Positions 38,291 to 51,104 of a DNA stretch of 64,000 nt are shown piece after piece; position 1 is the stretch's first letter; the number at the start of each line of letters is the position of its first letter. The notes under the pieces are model-generated. The model was not told the DNA's origin. It saw nothing but the letters and a program-made list of their open reading frames with translations, and ran no database searches. The translations under genes and the position numbers were made by a program. This stretch comes from Theobroma cacao. Lineage: Eukaryota; Streptophyta; Magnoliopsida; Malvales; Malvaceae. The stretch lies in contig NC_030851.1 of assembly GCF_000208745.1 (NCBI RefSeq), positions 8,819,604 to 8,883,603 on the forward strand, given 5' to 3'.

Positions 38291-39114
38291 GTTGTCAATG
38301 AAAAGCACAGAAGTGTTGCGGACTGGATACAGACTTCAATAGATATAGCAGCTTATATGGTATTCATAAAAGCAATTCATGCTGTCAGCATCTTGGGCTT
38401 CGCCAAGCAGTTGTTACCATCCTCTGATGTGGTGAGGTCTAAGGTTTAAAATTCTCTTTCTCCTTCCTTAAGACTTGTTGAAATGTACAAAAAATAAACA
38501 GGATGTTGGTTCTAGGGTTTGCCAGTAGCTCTAGCAATCGTGTGATGTAATACTCGTCTGAAGTCTGAAAATGCCTAGTTTTGTGGTTACTATGAATATG
38601 GTTTGCTATACACATTCTGTTACAATAGCAAGCAATTGCCAGTCTGTCGAAAGATAACATTAATTATTCTATTAGGCCGTTGTCCAAAGATGGCTTTGGT
38701 CCAGTCCCACGCAAATGTTGGTAGTGCTGGCTCGCCTCAGTTAACATTAATTTCATTTTTGTTATCATTAATTGAAATCTGCTAAAACATGCAAGTTATG
38801 TGTTGAATTTTGAGAGACATTTTCATTATCATATTTATGATAGTTACTTCATTTTTCAAACACGTTATTACAATAATAAATTTGATTATATTAACATCAA
38901 TGTCTAGAATTTACAATAAAAAACGAACTTAAAAAAAGTAATGAAATTTTTGACAAATTTTAATTTTGAGGGATTGACGAAAACCAATAGTAAATGTCAA
39001 CTATTATTCTTTTTGGTTGAAAGTTGACTCTCGGATTACTCAACTGATGCAGTGCTTAAACGCTCAAACTAAGACATTAAATCAGCATTAAATATATCTT
39101 AGTCAAAGTAAAAA
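38291..39114. other. 3' region of the MADS gene, then intergenic
   Basis: Probably includes the 3' UTR. Further on it is AT-rich with no gene. Confidence 0.4.
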
Positions 39115-39568
39115 TTAGGCATAATACTTTAAAAAAACTTTTGAATTGTTCCAAAAAAATTTTAAAATTATTTTATTTTATTATTGCGTTCAATTAAGTC
39201 TCTCTATTTTTATTTTAAATCAAGTAAGATCTTATGGTTAATGGATAATTAACTGGATTTAATTAAAATATCATTTATCATTTTTTTATGTCATGTGACA
39301 TTGACTTAAAAGGTGAAAATATCATATGATCATATCATCATGTTATATTAACATACCATGTCATCATTTAATATGACGTATCACATCAATCCAATATGAT
39401 ATAAAGTGATAAATGGTACTTTAACTAACAATATTTAGTCAACCATTAATCTTAAAAACCTATTTAACTTAAACATAAAAGTATAAGAGTTTAATTAGAT
39501 ATAATAAAAAAATAAAGACTTATTTAAATTTTTTTAATAATTTAATATTGTTTTAAGTATTATGCCTA
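39115..39568. mobile_element. MITE with perfect 14-bp terminal inverted repeats
   Basis: 454 bp. TAGGCATAATACTT at the left end and AAGTATTATGCCTA at the right end are perfect inverted repeats, with weaker pairing further in. Non-coding. No clear target duplication. Confidence 0.75.
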
Positions 39569-40432
39569 AAAGTATAAGAGTTTAATGCTCCTTTTCATTT
39601 TTCTAAAGTTGAAGTTTCCAATTTAATTGGAAAATATTTCTTTATCCAAATATCAAAGGGAAAAAAAGTTTAGTTTAATATAAGACTATAATTCTGAATT
39701 TTCCATAAGGTAACGACCTGTGGAAAATTTAATTAAGAATAAGAAAAAGATAAGATGGAGAACAACTAAGTATAATATAAAATAAATAAATTGGAAATTA
39801 ATGGGGTACCATTACCTCATTTACCTTATTACCACCAAAAGGAAGAAAGACAATACAAAGGAAGCAAAGAGTCGTGAGATGTCCCACATCGTCCTCCTCA
39901 CGTCTCCTAAACGACTCAATCTCTTTCGCTTTCCTCTCTTTCCTCGCCCGACAAACGAGAAACATTCGGATGAACAAAGTTCCCAACAGAAAAGAAAAAC
40001 GTAAATAATAATAATAATAAAAAAAACCAAGAATTGGGTTCGTTTTCAAAGGCTTAATCGTCTTTTTCGTTTTTTTTGGTGTATTGGTTCTGCGAAAGTT
40101 GCATAGATATATTGCATCAAACACGTAACGCATGGTGTCCTTTTCTTTTTCTTGGTAATTAAGATTAAGAGACATTGAACATATTGTTGTGTTGTGTCAT
40201 TGCAAAATTGATTAATGCAATTGTGCAAAGCAAAAGTTTACAAGGTAAAAGTAAGTTTTTTGGGGTTGTGGCATTTTTCTTGAAGGCTAAGGAAAAAGGA
40301 AAAGATTGTTTTCTTTTTTGGGCGTTTCCTATTGCTTTCTGTTCTTTTCGAATTGAAAGTTTTTTTTTTTTTTTTGTATATTCGATGAAATGAGAAGAAA
40401 AACACGTGAATGGCGTAATGATTTGAGGAGCA
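39569..40432. other. Upstream region and leader of the formin gene
   Basis: AT-rich, then a C/T-rich stretch at 39885-39960 of the kind common in plant 5' leaders. A TGA at 40424-40426 in frame with the formin start limits the N-terminus. No separate gene is supported. Confidence 0.45.
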
Positions 40433-43400
40433 ATGGAAATGAGAAGGGCTTGTTATGCCATTTTTGTCGTCATATTGCTTTGCGCTTTGGCCATGGGGAG
40501 CTCAGACGGTAAGAGGAGGATGCCTGAAACATTTCTTGCCGATCAAGGCTGGACAACAACATCCCTGAAGATAAATGAAGAAATGGTATGATGATTTTTC
40601 TATCACCTGCTCTAATTTCCTGAATTCTTGGAGCTGAAATGTTGTTAATGGTTATCATTAGTAGCAAAATGTGTTTTCATTTCTTTTACCAAGGCTTTGA
40701 ATGAATGCATTTGAAGATTCCAGTCTGAGTTGGTACTTTAGCGTATTTAGCATTCTGATGAAGGGAATTGAACAAATATGCTTTGAAAATAAGAAGAAAG
40801 AATAACTTTAAATCCTTGGCAATTCTGTTAAATTCTTGTTATGGGGAACAAATCAGTTTGACTTCTGAGGTGGTTCAGCCGTTGAAATAGTTATGCAGGC
40901 TTCTAAGCTATGTCAAAAGGTGTCCTTATTCTCTGATTTATAACATTAGTTATTTCCCTTTCTAGGGGTTTAGAGGCAGATTATAGCAAAGATTCACGTA
41001 TGAAGAAGGTTTAGCCTGAGTATCTTTGATGCTTGATGCAAACAAATGCAAAATGAAAAGTTGATCTGAGGTACATGTGACAGCAATTACTAATCTACGA
41101 AGTTGTTTGAAGATGAAAAAACAAGATTTACTTGTTATAGTTTTCAATTTTGTTTGACATTGCAAGTTATGTATGTCAAATTCTTTCATATTGTATAGTT
41201 CCATGTTTAGTTTCTTTTGCCGTTGCCTCCTCTGCCTCTCCTTACCACTCCCAGCCTTGATGCTGGTAAAATATGGATATTTAAAATTTCCACCTTCTTC
41301 TAAATCTAGTCAAATTTGAGGTTCGGGATTGAAAATATGACCTGATAAAAGCTTGATGAAAATTTCTAATTGCAGGCAGAGGAGGCATGGATTCATTGCA
41401 CGAAAGAGATGGCAGAAAAAAGAGATGCTATTAAAGATTTTGACCTGTATATGCCACAAACAACCAATGACTTGATATCAGCATTGTTGGCGAAAGGAAA
41501 CATAGAAAAAGCTATTGATATTTTGCCTCCTCAAGTGAGAGAAACACTTTTTGATTGCTTAAGTAAGAAAGGACTAATCTTTCATGCTTCCAATCCAGAG
41601 GTTACCTTTAAGCACTGGTTTCGAAAGTGTCTTGAGTTTATTTTTAAATTGCCACATGCCCCTAGAAGATATCTGGTTAGTGTATCAAATCAACACATAA
41701 CCTCAGGCCCTTCTCCAGCTCTAGTTCCTAAGAGAACACCAGCACCAGCACCAATATCTGCAGCGGTACCTGCAGCATTTAGTTATGGTCCTGCACCAAC
41801 ACCATTTAGTTATGTGCCAGCACCATCCAATCAAGCTCATGCACGCTATCTAAGGTCACATCCGCCTGGTGGTGCTTTAGCTAATTCACTTCTCATATCA
41901 AACAAGATTTTCACTTCTTCACCACCACCAGATCTCAAACATTCTCGTACTAACCCATCACTAGCAACACATAAAGATTTATCACCTGGTGCCCATGATA
42001 GGACTCAGCATTCACCAGAAGAAAAGGACGTCATGAAGGAAACTGTTATTGCTGTTATTGTGACTGCAGCCACAACATTTGCTCTTGTTGCATTGGTCTT
42101 CTTTTGTTGTCTGAAGGGAACTAGCCGAAAAAAAGATGAAAAGCCTCTTCTTTGCTTGAGTGATTACTTAAGTGATTTCTCTTGTGGTATGTGCTTGTTG
42201 TGTTTGTTTGTCATTGAGTTGTTATCATCTTCATTTTCTTGTTAATGTTTCCACAAGCATTTTAACTTTACGATCTTTCAGATTCTTCACAGAAGTCTAT
42301 TAGTTTAGGCAGTTCCAGTGACAAAGAATATCGTACTAGCAGCCGAAAGAACCCTTCTTTGGCTGGTAGTTCGTCCATGAAGCAAGATAATCATGATGCC
42401 TCACTTGCAAAAGCACCACCATCAGAAGCAACTGAAGGTGCACCATTTCCTCCCCTGAAACCTCCTCCTGGGAGATCAGCTCCTCCACCTCCTGCAGCAC
42501 CACCACCTCCCCCTGTTCGTCCTAATCCCCCACCTCCACCTAAAGTTGCTCGTCCTCCACCTATGCCACCAAAATCAAAACATTCACCCCTTGGACCACA
42601 TCGTCGAGGACATAGTGCTTCTGGTAGTGGAGATGAGACTGATGGTGAATCTGGAGCTCCAAAAGCCAAGTTAAAACCATTTTTCTGGGACAAGGTTATG
42701 GCTAATTCCGATCAGACGATGGTTTGGCATGAGATCAGTGCTGGATCATTCCAGTAAGACAATAATTCAAACTTTTATCAATTTAGATTTTCTCACTAAC
42801 AATGTTTTGTCAAAATTTTCTTTGATTCTAAATCGTGTTAGTAACCTTTACAGGTTCAATGAAGAGATGATGGAGAGTTTATTTGGTTATAATTATGGGA
42901 CTAATAAAAAGAATGATCAAAAGAAAGATTCACTATCAGAACCTTCAATCCAGTACATTCAGATTATTGACACCAGAAAAGCACAAAATTTGTCTATTCT
43001 TCTACGCGCACTAAATGTCACAACAGAGGAAGTTGTTGATGCTCTTCGAGAAGGTTTCTCTCTATCTCTTAAAGAAATGCTGGCAGAAGTACTCAATCAT
43101 GCTAGTAACCAGAATTTACTTTTCTGGTTTGACAGACAATTAGAATGCACAAAATTTGATTGAAGAAAGAGAATTAATTGGTAAAATTGATAATTTCATC
43201 TTTGTTTCGATGCAAATATTTTCTACCACTCAATGATTCCAAACAACTCTTACCTGTTGATGTTTTACTTTTGGGGTGAATAGAATTTCTAATGCCAAAT
43301 GTTTAAATTTCCCTTGTAATTTAGATTTTAGACACATAAGGAAACTACTTCACTATTTAGAGAATAATTTGGTGTTGAATGTAATAGGAATTCAAGTAAT

Positions 43401-45284
43401 TATTTGTGCTTATTGGGCTAATTTGGTAAGTTACTACTTTCTGTTGTTTTATTTGTTCATTGCTGCATAGAGTTTGAGTTATTAATCTTTTCTGACGGTT
43501 CATAACCCTGTTATTAGAGGAGAATAAGTGATGAAGGATTCTCTCAGATCAATTGTCTGGCTATTGAAGTCTCCTGGACTGTTGAATAAGATATAGTCCT
43601 AAATATTAGCTTCCAAATATTTTTCAATAATTTTAAGCTCGACTGAAATAGAATTGTTTTGGTTTTTCTAATATCTTACTGGCAAAAAAATCAAAGCAGT
43701 CACACACTTTCTCGTTACTTAAGTGAGAAAAGCATGTCAAAGACAGACAGTAATTGAGATGTTTGGTGCATATACATTGGTTGCAAAGGCAGAAAGATTT
43801 AAATTCTTATTCATCTATGCTGGTGGGTGTTTCAGATACACCTTCTTCACTCTTAAATACATCTGACAGCTAACTCTTCAAAATTAAAATGACCCAGGTA
43901 ACGAGCTTCCAGCAGAGCTCCTTCAAACATTGCAGAAGATGGCACCAACAACAGAAGAGGAACTAAAGCTTAGATTATTCACTGGAGATGTTTCTCAACT
44001 GGGTCCTCCAGAGAGGTTCCTTAAAATCTTGGTTGAAATACCTTTTGCCTTCAAACGAATTGAGTCATTGATTTTCATGAGTACTCTCCGTGAGGAAGTC
44101 ACTGGCATTAAAGAATCCTTTGCAACTCTTGAGGTGAGATACTAGATATAAGAATTGAATGCCAGAGAGGCCTTCAGGTTCCCCTAGAGGCTAGAAGGAA
44201 ATGAAAACAAGAGTATATCTCATAAGCTGTGTACTAACTTTTTGGTCGATGGAATCTTCTGATTCTCACTAATCAGGACCACAGAATCTAATGATGTTCT
44301 TAAAACACATGTCCTGGGAACTTATGTTCATGAATGTAGTTCCTACATCAAAGAATTTTTATTAAATAAAGATAAGAATTTTTATTGTCTTAATGGCAGG
44401 TAGCTTGCTCCAAGCTCAAAAGTAGCAGACTATTCCTAAAACTTCTAGAAGCAGTGCTTAAAACTGGAAATCGCATGAATGATGGTACCTACCGAGGTGG
44501 TGCACAGGCATTCAAGCTTGACACACTCTTGAAACTGTCTGATGTCAAAGGAACAGATGGTAAGACCACACTCCTCCACTTTGTAGTTCAGGAGATCATA
44601 CGTTCTGAGGGCATAAGAGCTGTTCGTGCACAACTATCAAGCCGGAGCCTTTCGAGTTTCAATTCAGAGGACTTCGCTGAAGATCACAACCAAGACAAGG
44701 AGGAACATTACCGCAGTCTTGGTCTTCAAGTGGTTTCAGGTGTAAGCAGTGAACTTGAAGATGTTAAGAAGGCTGCAGTAATTGATGCTGATGCCCTGAC
44801 AGCTACCGTGTCAAAACTTAATCATTCTTTGACAAAAACTAGGGAGTTTTTGAATTCTGAGTTGAAGAGTACAGATGAGGACAGTGAATTTTTTCGTTCA
44901 TTGTCTAGTTTTGTGGACCGTGCAGATGCCGATATTAGATGGCTTTCAGAGGAAGAAAAAAGGATAATGGACCTGGTCAAGAGCACAGCAGATTACTTTC
45001 ATGGACAGGCAGGGAAAAATGAAGGCTTGCGTTTGTTTGCAATTGTGCGTGATTTCTTGATAATGTTAGATAAGGCATGTAAAGAAGTTAGGGACACAAG
45101 AGCAAAGCCACTCAGGAATTCCAGAAAAGAGTGTGCATCAGTGTCATCTTCTCTAGAGAACCAGCAGCCTTCTTCTTTGGAAAACCAGCAACCATCCTCA
45201 GATATTCGTAAACGACTATTTCCAGCAATTTCTGACCGGCGGATGGACAGTTCCAGTTCAGATGATGAAAGCTCCTCTCAATAG
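40433..45284 (+). CDS. Class I formin (FH5-like), membrane-anchored actin nucleator
   Basis: Exons 40433-40585, 41376-42186, 42282-42753, 42854-43053, 43898-44133, 44400-45284, all GT-AG, 918 codons, no lesion. A second in-frame ATG is at 40439. Residues 1-20 are a signal peptide (ACYAIFVVILLCALA). An extracellular region with PQVRETLFDCLSKKG and a Pro/Ala-rich wall-facing stretch follows. A transmembrane helix lies near residues 272-295 (VIAVIVTAATTFALVALVF). Exon 3 encodes the FH1 region (PPPPPVRPNPPPPPK), which binds profilin. FH2 runs from about residue 450 (KLKPFFWDKV) to 870 with GNRMNDGTYRGGAQAFKL. FH2 dimers nucleate and cap actin filaments under the plasma membrane. The extracellular part resembles AtFH5-like formins. 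The isoform name is less certain than the family. Confidence 0.95.
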
Positions 45285-46652
45285 CTGTAAATTTAGAAAG
45301 GTATAAGATATTTTCAATTGGACGCATATACTCCATTCCTTTTGTTTCCCTTACACTTGATTTTTGATATATTACCTTGCATGAACTTGTGTACAAGATA
45401 GTGATTCTAGATGAAGCTAATTTGGTTACCATAGATATCAAACTTTGGTGAAGGACTTCCAAGTTATGTCAGTCTGTTTTATGACAAGTGAAACATTCTA
45501 AGCAACGAGAGGGATTTCTTTTCCCCAACACCTCTCCGCACCCTGATTGTAACCAAATAAAGAAAAAAAAAAGAAACTGGTTTTTTTTGATCTTGGTACT
45601 TTCTATTGCTAAATTTGATCCATCACTATAGAACAACATGAAGCTTATATAGGAATTGATCATGAGATTTATGAACTATTGAGTGTTCTTATTCACTGCT
45701 GCATAGAGGTTTAATAACCATTCATATTTCATGGTTCTTTTGTTTTGATAAGCCACGAATTATTTCATTGATTCCATGATTCAATGGGGTTACATATATT
45801 TGCAACCTTACATAGGAAAAACAGAGTTTGACTGATATAAACCGGCCACCCTATACAACCACTGCCTGATACCTCCCTTACAAAATGAAAGCCCACCCTG
45901 TACAATTCCAATCTATACCAGAAACATTTCACCAAAAACATTTTCATATCCAAAAAGAGTTCTTAAGTCATCAACAGCTCATTTCACTATGATAAAGTAT
46001 ATCTCAGCAAAACCACACAAAACATTTACCATGACTCAGACTTTGTTCCGCAACCCAGAAACATGATTCCGGAAACATAATTTCATGGTTCTAATTATTA
46101 TCTCTGCTCTGTGTTGCTCATTCAGGTGGTTTAAAACAGTAGATATTAGTGGAAATATGATCCGATAGACATTGCAGAGGCGGGGCATCTCTCAAGTTGC
46201 ATTTTAGGAACAGACTGCAAAGCTTCAAGTTTCATTATCTTGTAGGATACAATGATGAAAAATACAATAGCAAGGAGAATGGATAAGAGCCAAAGAGGGA
46301 AAGAACATCAAGGAATCAGGATTTTCTGAAGAACAGATTCCATTTGTACAGTAAACTGTATCAATATCCATGCAAATACTTCAATATAGTTATTGCCTTT
46401 TTTTTAAGATGAGAAACTGCATCTCTAATTTTTCATGAGTCCAATCCCAGTATTCCTTTTATGAGGGCTGAGTTGTTGGTGATTAGGTAGGGTAATATGT
46501 CTTGATATTATGGAAATGCACCCGTCCTCTTGAGCACTCCATATGCTGGTAAGGACAAGATTCAACCGCAGTTGGGCGTACACTCCATTTCGGTCTTGTC
46601 GTTCAACCATGGGATCTTCTCCATTACTACATAAGAGTGTGTGTGTATATAT

Positions 46653-46691
<39 letters not shown>

Positions 46692-48000
46692 TTCTTCATC
46701 CCTTTAAATTTCTCTTTCTTTTTGGGTAAAATTAAAATATCCTTTTGAAATTTACCTTCCTATTGTCTGAAAAATACTCTCTTTGTTAATTACTTACTTC
46801 TCTATTTTAGTACAAAATAGCTCTTCTCCTTGAAAAAGTAATGGTGTTAATTACTAAAGTTAACTTTAAATGAAAAGACAAATATATGCTTTATTAATTA
46901 CTTATTTCTTTTTTTATTATTTTTTTGCACAAGACTTTTTCAACTATAGAATTATGAAATTTAGTTAGTTGTGAGATTTAATTAGTTTTAAGATCATCTT
47001 TATTTGGTATCAAATTAAATTTTAATTAATTTATATTCTAATTCAATTACATGTTACATATTTTTAATTTAATTATATATCAACTTTGAGATGAATGTAT
47101 TAAATTATTTTTACTTAAAATAAATTAATTACCATTAGTTTGATAAAAAAGTTTAGTGATAAAAAAATTGTTTATAAAAATACAAGGAAAAAAACAAAGG
47201 AAAGAAACAATACGACGGTATTTTTAAATAAATATTAATTTGACTAATGGGCATTCTCACAGAAAATACTTTTTCAAAAGAGATCAAAGATTGTTTTCCA
47301 AAGTAATAGAATTGGCGTTGTCTGTTTTTTCCTTCAATTATTATTCTCATGAGAGTTGGAGATGAAGCATCAAATGGTCAAGTTGTTTTGTATTTTATTT
47401 TTATCTAAAAATTGTTTCTCTTTTGTGTGTGGAACTTGGGAGCTCTAGGTTTTCTTCTGTAAGAAGTTTTTGCATGATTATTATTTGGATAAATATTATT
47501 ATTGTTTTTAAATATTTATTATTTTAATATTTTGAAATTTGCCTATTTGAGTTATCACGATTTCTAATTTGCTTTAAAAGGATATATGATGAAAAAAATA
47601 ATGAACATGTATTTTAAATTTTTATTGAAGGTAAGATTTTTCTGTAATGTGTGAATTTAGAAATTACTCTGAAGTCTAAAGTTGGTTCATTTTAAAAATT
47701 AGAGGTAGACTGGTGCAAGTTTCACGAATCTCGCATTTAAAATTTTAAATAAGAGTTTTTTTAATTAATAAAAAATATTTTTCAAGTAATTTGAAACCAA
47801 AGTGTAACAATCTCCTCTAATTTAACCATTTTTCCTTCAAAATTTTCAACTTACAAATTGTGATATCCAATGAAATGGACAAAATTTATTTTTTCATTTT
47901 AAAGGCAATGGTTTAAGGTGCTTTAAGAAAAAGAAAAAGAAATTATTATTCTGCATGTAGCTATTTTTGAAAAAATGAAAGAAAGAAAGCTGACATTGTT
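45285..48000. other. 3' region of the formin gene, then intergenic
   Basis: The first part should contain the formin 3' UTR. No other gene is supported. Short frames near 45765-45953 and 46425-46610 (minus) lack recognisable domains. From 46700 onward the sequence is AT-rich. Confidence 0.5.
46637..46691. repeat. (TG)n(TA)n microsatellite
   Basis: A compound dinucleotide tract of about 55 bp: a short TG run followed by TA/AT with one slip. Confidence 0.95.
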
Positions 48001-49370
48001 GGTTTTGTTGGAATGCTAGAGGAGGGGTGAATAGCATTAAAAATTTTAAAGATCAATCCTTTTCGAGTGATAGAACTTTTAACCAATTAGAGGGAGATGG
48101 ATGTAAAACTTGTGATAGCTAAAAAACACCAAGTAAGGAAGGGGAGAAAGAAGTGGACAATGCAATACTATTTATAGTGGTTTGATCCCTTTAACCTACA
48201 TCTACTACATTGATCTCACAATCAAAGATTTTTAATCCAACTTTACTATACCAGTGGAATTAACAGCGTCCATTAAGTTTTTACAAGGTGAGCTTCTAAA
48301 CCAAGCTCTATTCCTTTACAATAAGCTTTAGAGTGCTTCCCACACTCTAATTTTCCAAGAGAAAGAAGAAAAAGAAGTACAATTAGAACTCTTCAGAATT
48401 TCGAAAGATTTACAATCAAGCTTAAACACCTATTTTTTTTAATTAGAATGAAAGGACAAGTGTTTTTAGTGAAGGATATTTGGCTTTTTGCTCAAAACGG
48501 CTCTCTTCTCATTCAATCACCTTTTTTCACTATTGGAGTTTCCTTTTATACTTAAGGAGTCAGATTTTTATGTGGGAGACAGTTTCTAGTCGTTGGGGAC
48601 AACTCTGATGCCATTCTAGCCGTTATTTTGTCCCATAGTGCTTAAATTCAAAAGAGTAAACAGAGTTTGGCTAACTGGTTACAAGCAGCTTTAATCAATT
48701 ATAGCTTTTCTATCTTGCACTGTCTTGTTGCTAAGTACTCTACATCAATCAATTGTAGGAGACTTTAACCGATTAAGAGATCTCTATATTTAAGCTTATC
48801 TATTTCAACTGACTTCTTCTAACTAGTTAACTCTCTCCTTAACTGATTGGAGCTTTACTTCCTTTAGCCTTAACCGATTAACATAAGTTTTAATTAATTA
48901 AAAATTATTTGAATTTGCACTTCTTCATTCGGTTCCATTCAATGGTCATCTTCACTTTAAAGTTAAATTTTGACACTTTGAAGATTCTTCGAGTCTTGTG
49001 TTCTAACCGATTAACCTTATGCCTTAACCAATTAGTACATTTCTATTTTCCTTTATCCAACACCTTCTTAATCAATTAAGCCTAGTGCTAACTAATTAAG
49101 ATTTTTCTGTTTCGCTTAAACTTGTAGCCCAACCATTCCATACATGATTAAAGCCTTTTGATAATCAATTGCAAAAGCCTTGTCTTCACTAACTCTTTCC
49201 ATCTTTCTCACTTTAACTGATTAATCTATCTATTATATGATCTTACTTTTAATCATTCATTTCATTGAGGGAATTTATTTTATCTTGCACACTTAAATAA
49301 TGAAGTTATACATTAATGAATAAGGAATGTTAAAAAACATATGGAATCAACAAGCATATACTTTGTGGTT
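48001..49370. repeat. Non-coding repeat rich in AACCGATTA-like motifs
   Basis: Begins near TGTTGGAATGCTAGAGGAGG then GGTGAATAGC, a type of start seen in widespread unclassified plant repeats. The interior has at least ten short motifs of the form TAAC(C/T)(G/A)ATTA or TCAATTA (near 48075, 48692, 48768, 48840, 48874, 49006, 49025, 49067, 49214). No long frame and no clear inverted ends. It could be a solo LTR, a TRIM or a decayed MITE. Confidence 0.5.
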
Positions 49371-49491
49371 AGAAGTCAAAACCTTACTAATCAGAGTATA
49401 TATAACCTTATAAACCTTCATCACCTTTTCTCTTCTCAATTGTTTACTTTTCTTTCTTTCTATCACTCTCTGAAAACTGAAAAGAATTACA

Positions 49492-50616
49492 ATGGCTGGC
49501 AAGCAGCCCATTGAAAACCTACGTCCTGCTTTTTCCTCTGAAAATGAAAATGATAATAATGAAGAAGAAGAATCCTCTTAAGAAAACAACTCTACTGAAG
49601 ACAATGATGAATCCAAAAATGACACCTTAAAAGATGAAAAAGACGAGGAGAAGAAGGTAGAGAAAACTTGTGAAAAAACAAAAGACTATTTTTGACAAAG
49701 ATGGCTCAGACTCCAAGTCTGACTCAAACAAGTCCTTCCCATCTCTTAACATGTCCGACTTCACCATTAAGCCCATCCTTACATTGCCTTAGAAATCCAC
49801 CCTGAAGTCCACTCCTAAGCCCAAGCTTATTGCCTCCATCGAATCAAGCTTAAAACGAAAGAAGCCACCTTTATCAGGATCTAACGGTGATGCTGGTAAT
49901 GTGAAGATACTGAAGACCCCGCAGCTTTGGAGTGCTGCCGATGAGATCGCTCTTTTGAAAGGTATAATGGAGTACAAGTTAAAGAAAGGATCTAATCCCT
50001 ATGAGGATTCGAGCGAGTTTATGATTTCATCAAACAATCGATCCAAGCTAATGTGTCCAAGAATCAATTGATGGAGAAAATCAGGAGACTCAAGAAGCAG
50101 TATGAAAACAATGTTGAAAAAAGGAAAAATGGGAATAATTCTTTTTTCTCAAAGCCCCATGATTATAAATCTTTCAAGTTGTCAAAAAAGATTTGGGGTA
50201 ATGAAACTAATGAAAAGATTAATAAAAGTCAGACAAAAATGAAGACTTTGGGCAGTGAAGATTAAGGCAAGGTTGAAGTTAATGGTGTAATAACTTTGGG
50301 ATTGCCTTGTTTTAAAAAAGATAAGGAAGTCAAGGTTGAGGTTTCTACTCAAGTTAGTTATGGTAGTGAAGAAGATAAGGTAGATTTTTGGAAGGATTAT
50401 CCATGCTTGGAAGAGTCTTTTGAGCTGGAACAATGGGCGCATGTGGGGGTTTTCATGAAAAAGCTGACGGAGGAAATGGTTAGCGTGATTAAAAGAGAGA
50501 AGTTGAGGGACATGGAGAAGAAGTTCAAGAATCCAAGAATTATGGAATTGGAGTTGTTTTTGAATAGGGTTGTGTTGATTCAGGAACAGGCTCAAGCGGC
50601 ATCCAAATGTTCTTAA
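49492..50616 (+). pseudogene. GeBP/storekeeper-family (DUF573) pseudogene
   Basis: A single-exon relic of a plant transcription regulator. The acidic N-terminus (MAGKQPIENLRPAF, then Glu/Asp-rich) stops at TAA 49579-49581. After a frameshift near 49685 and a stop near 49790 comes the DUF573 DNA-binding block: TPQLWSAADEIALLKGI, then YEDSSE, a frameshift near 50018, then MEKIRRLKKQYENNVEKRK, KSFKLSKKIWG. Another stop lies at 50263-50265. The C-terminal region (VDFWKDYPCLEESFEL) keeps a dimerisation-like helix. At least three stops and two frameshifts make it dead. Family members are commonly intronless, so absence of introns does not prove retroposition. Confidence 0.85.
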
Positions 50617-51104
50617 GGGGTTTGAGATTTAGGTATAGTTTTTCATTTTTGATTTAAAGTGATGAATTATGGGAATTTTTGTGGTAATTGTTTATGCTTT
50701 GTTTATAATCTGTGATGTATGATTTTAATTATTTCTTCATGCAAACACTTGAAAACAAGTTGTATAGTTGACTTTAGGATATGGTTTAAGAGTTAATTTG
50801 TAGCTAATTTTCTATTCTAAAAGCAGTGAGGTTTTGAATCATATTCAAAAGGTTATGTGTTAGCAATATCTTAGGGCAGATCATTATCAGGACAAGAATT
50901 CAACCTTTGTTGTATATTGAAAAGACATGCTTCAAACAAGGAACTTAAAATCAACATAGAGAAGTTATCTTTATAAATTATATCTGTTACAGAAGCATTG
51001 AAATAAACATGTGATTTAAAAATATGATAGAGAATAGACTTGTTTTAGAGGAGTTTAACCATAAATTTGGTCCATTGTTTTATAGGCATGTTTGGTACAT
51101 GTTT
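50617..51104. other. Intergenic, no gene seen
   Basis: AT-rich with no recognisable structure between the GeBP pseudogene and the tandem repeat. Confidence 0.45.

Noticed and set aside
42391..42693. Glycine-rich minus frame
   Set aside because: Antisense of the formin FH1 proline codons.
43276..43470. 64-codon plus frame inside the formin gene
   Set aside because: It lies in the intron between 43053 and 43898.
50182..50595. 137-codon minus frame
   Set aside because: Antisense of the GeBP relic, and rich in Leu/Phe/His from the opposite-strand coding pattern.
48001..50616. GeBP relic as part of the adjacent repeat
   Set aside because: No shared termini or duplication. The repeat ends near 49370 before the relic's start, so they are treated as separate.
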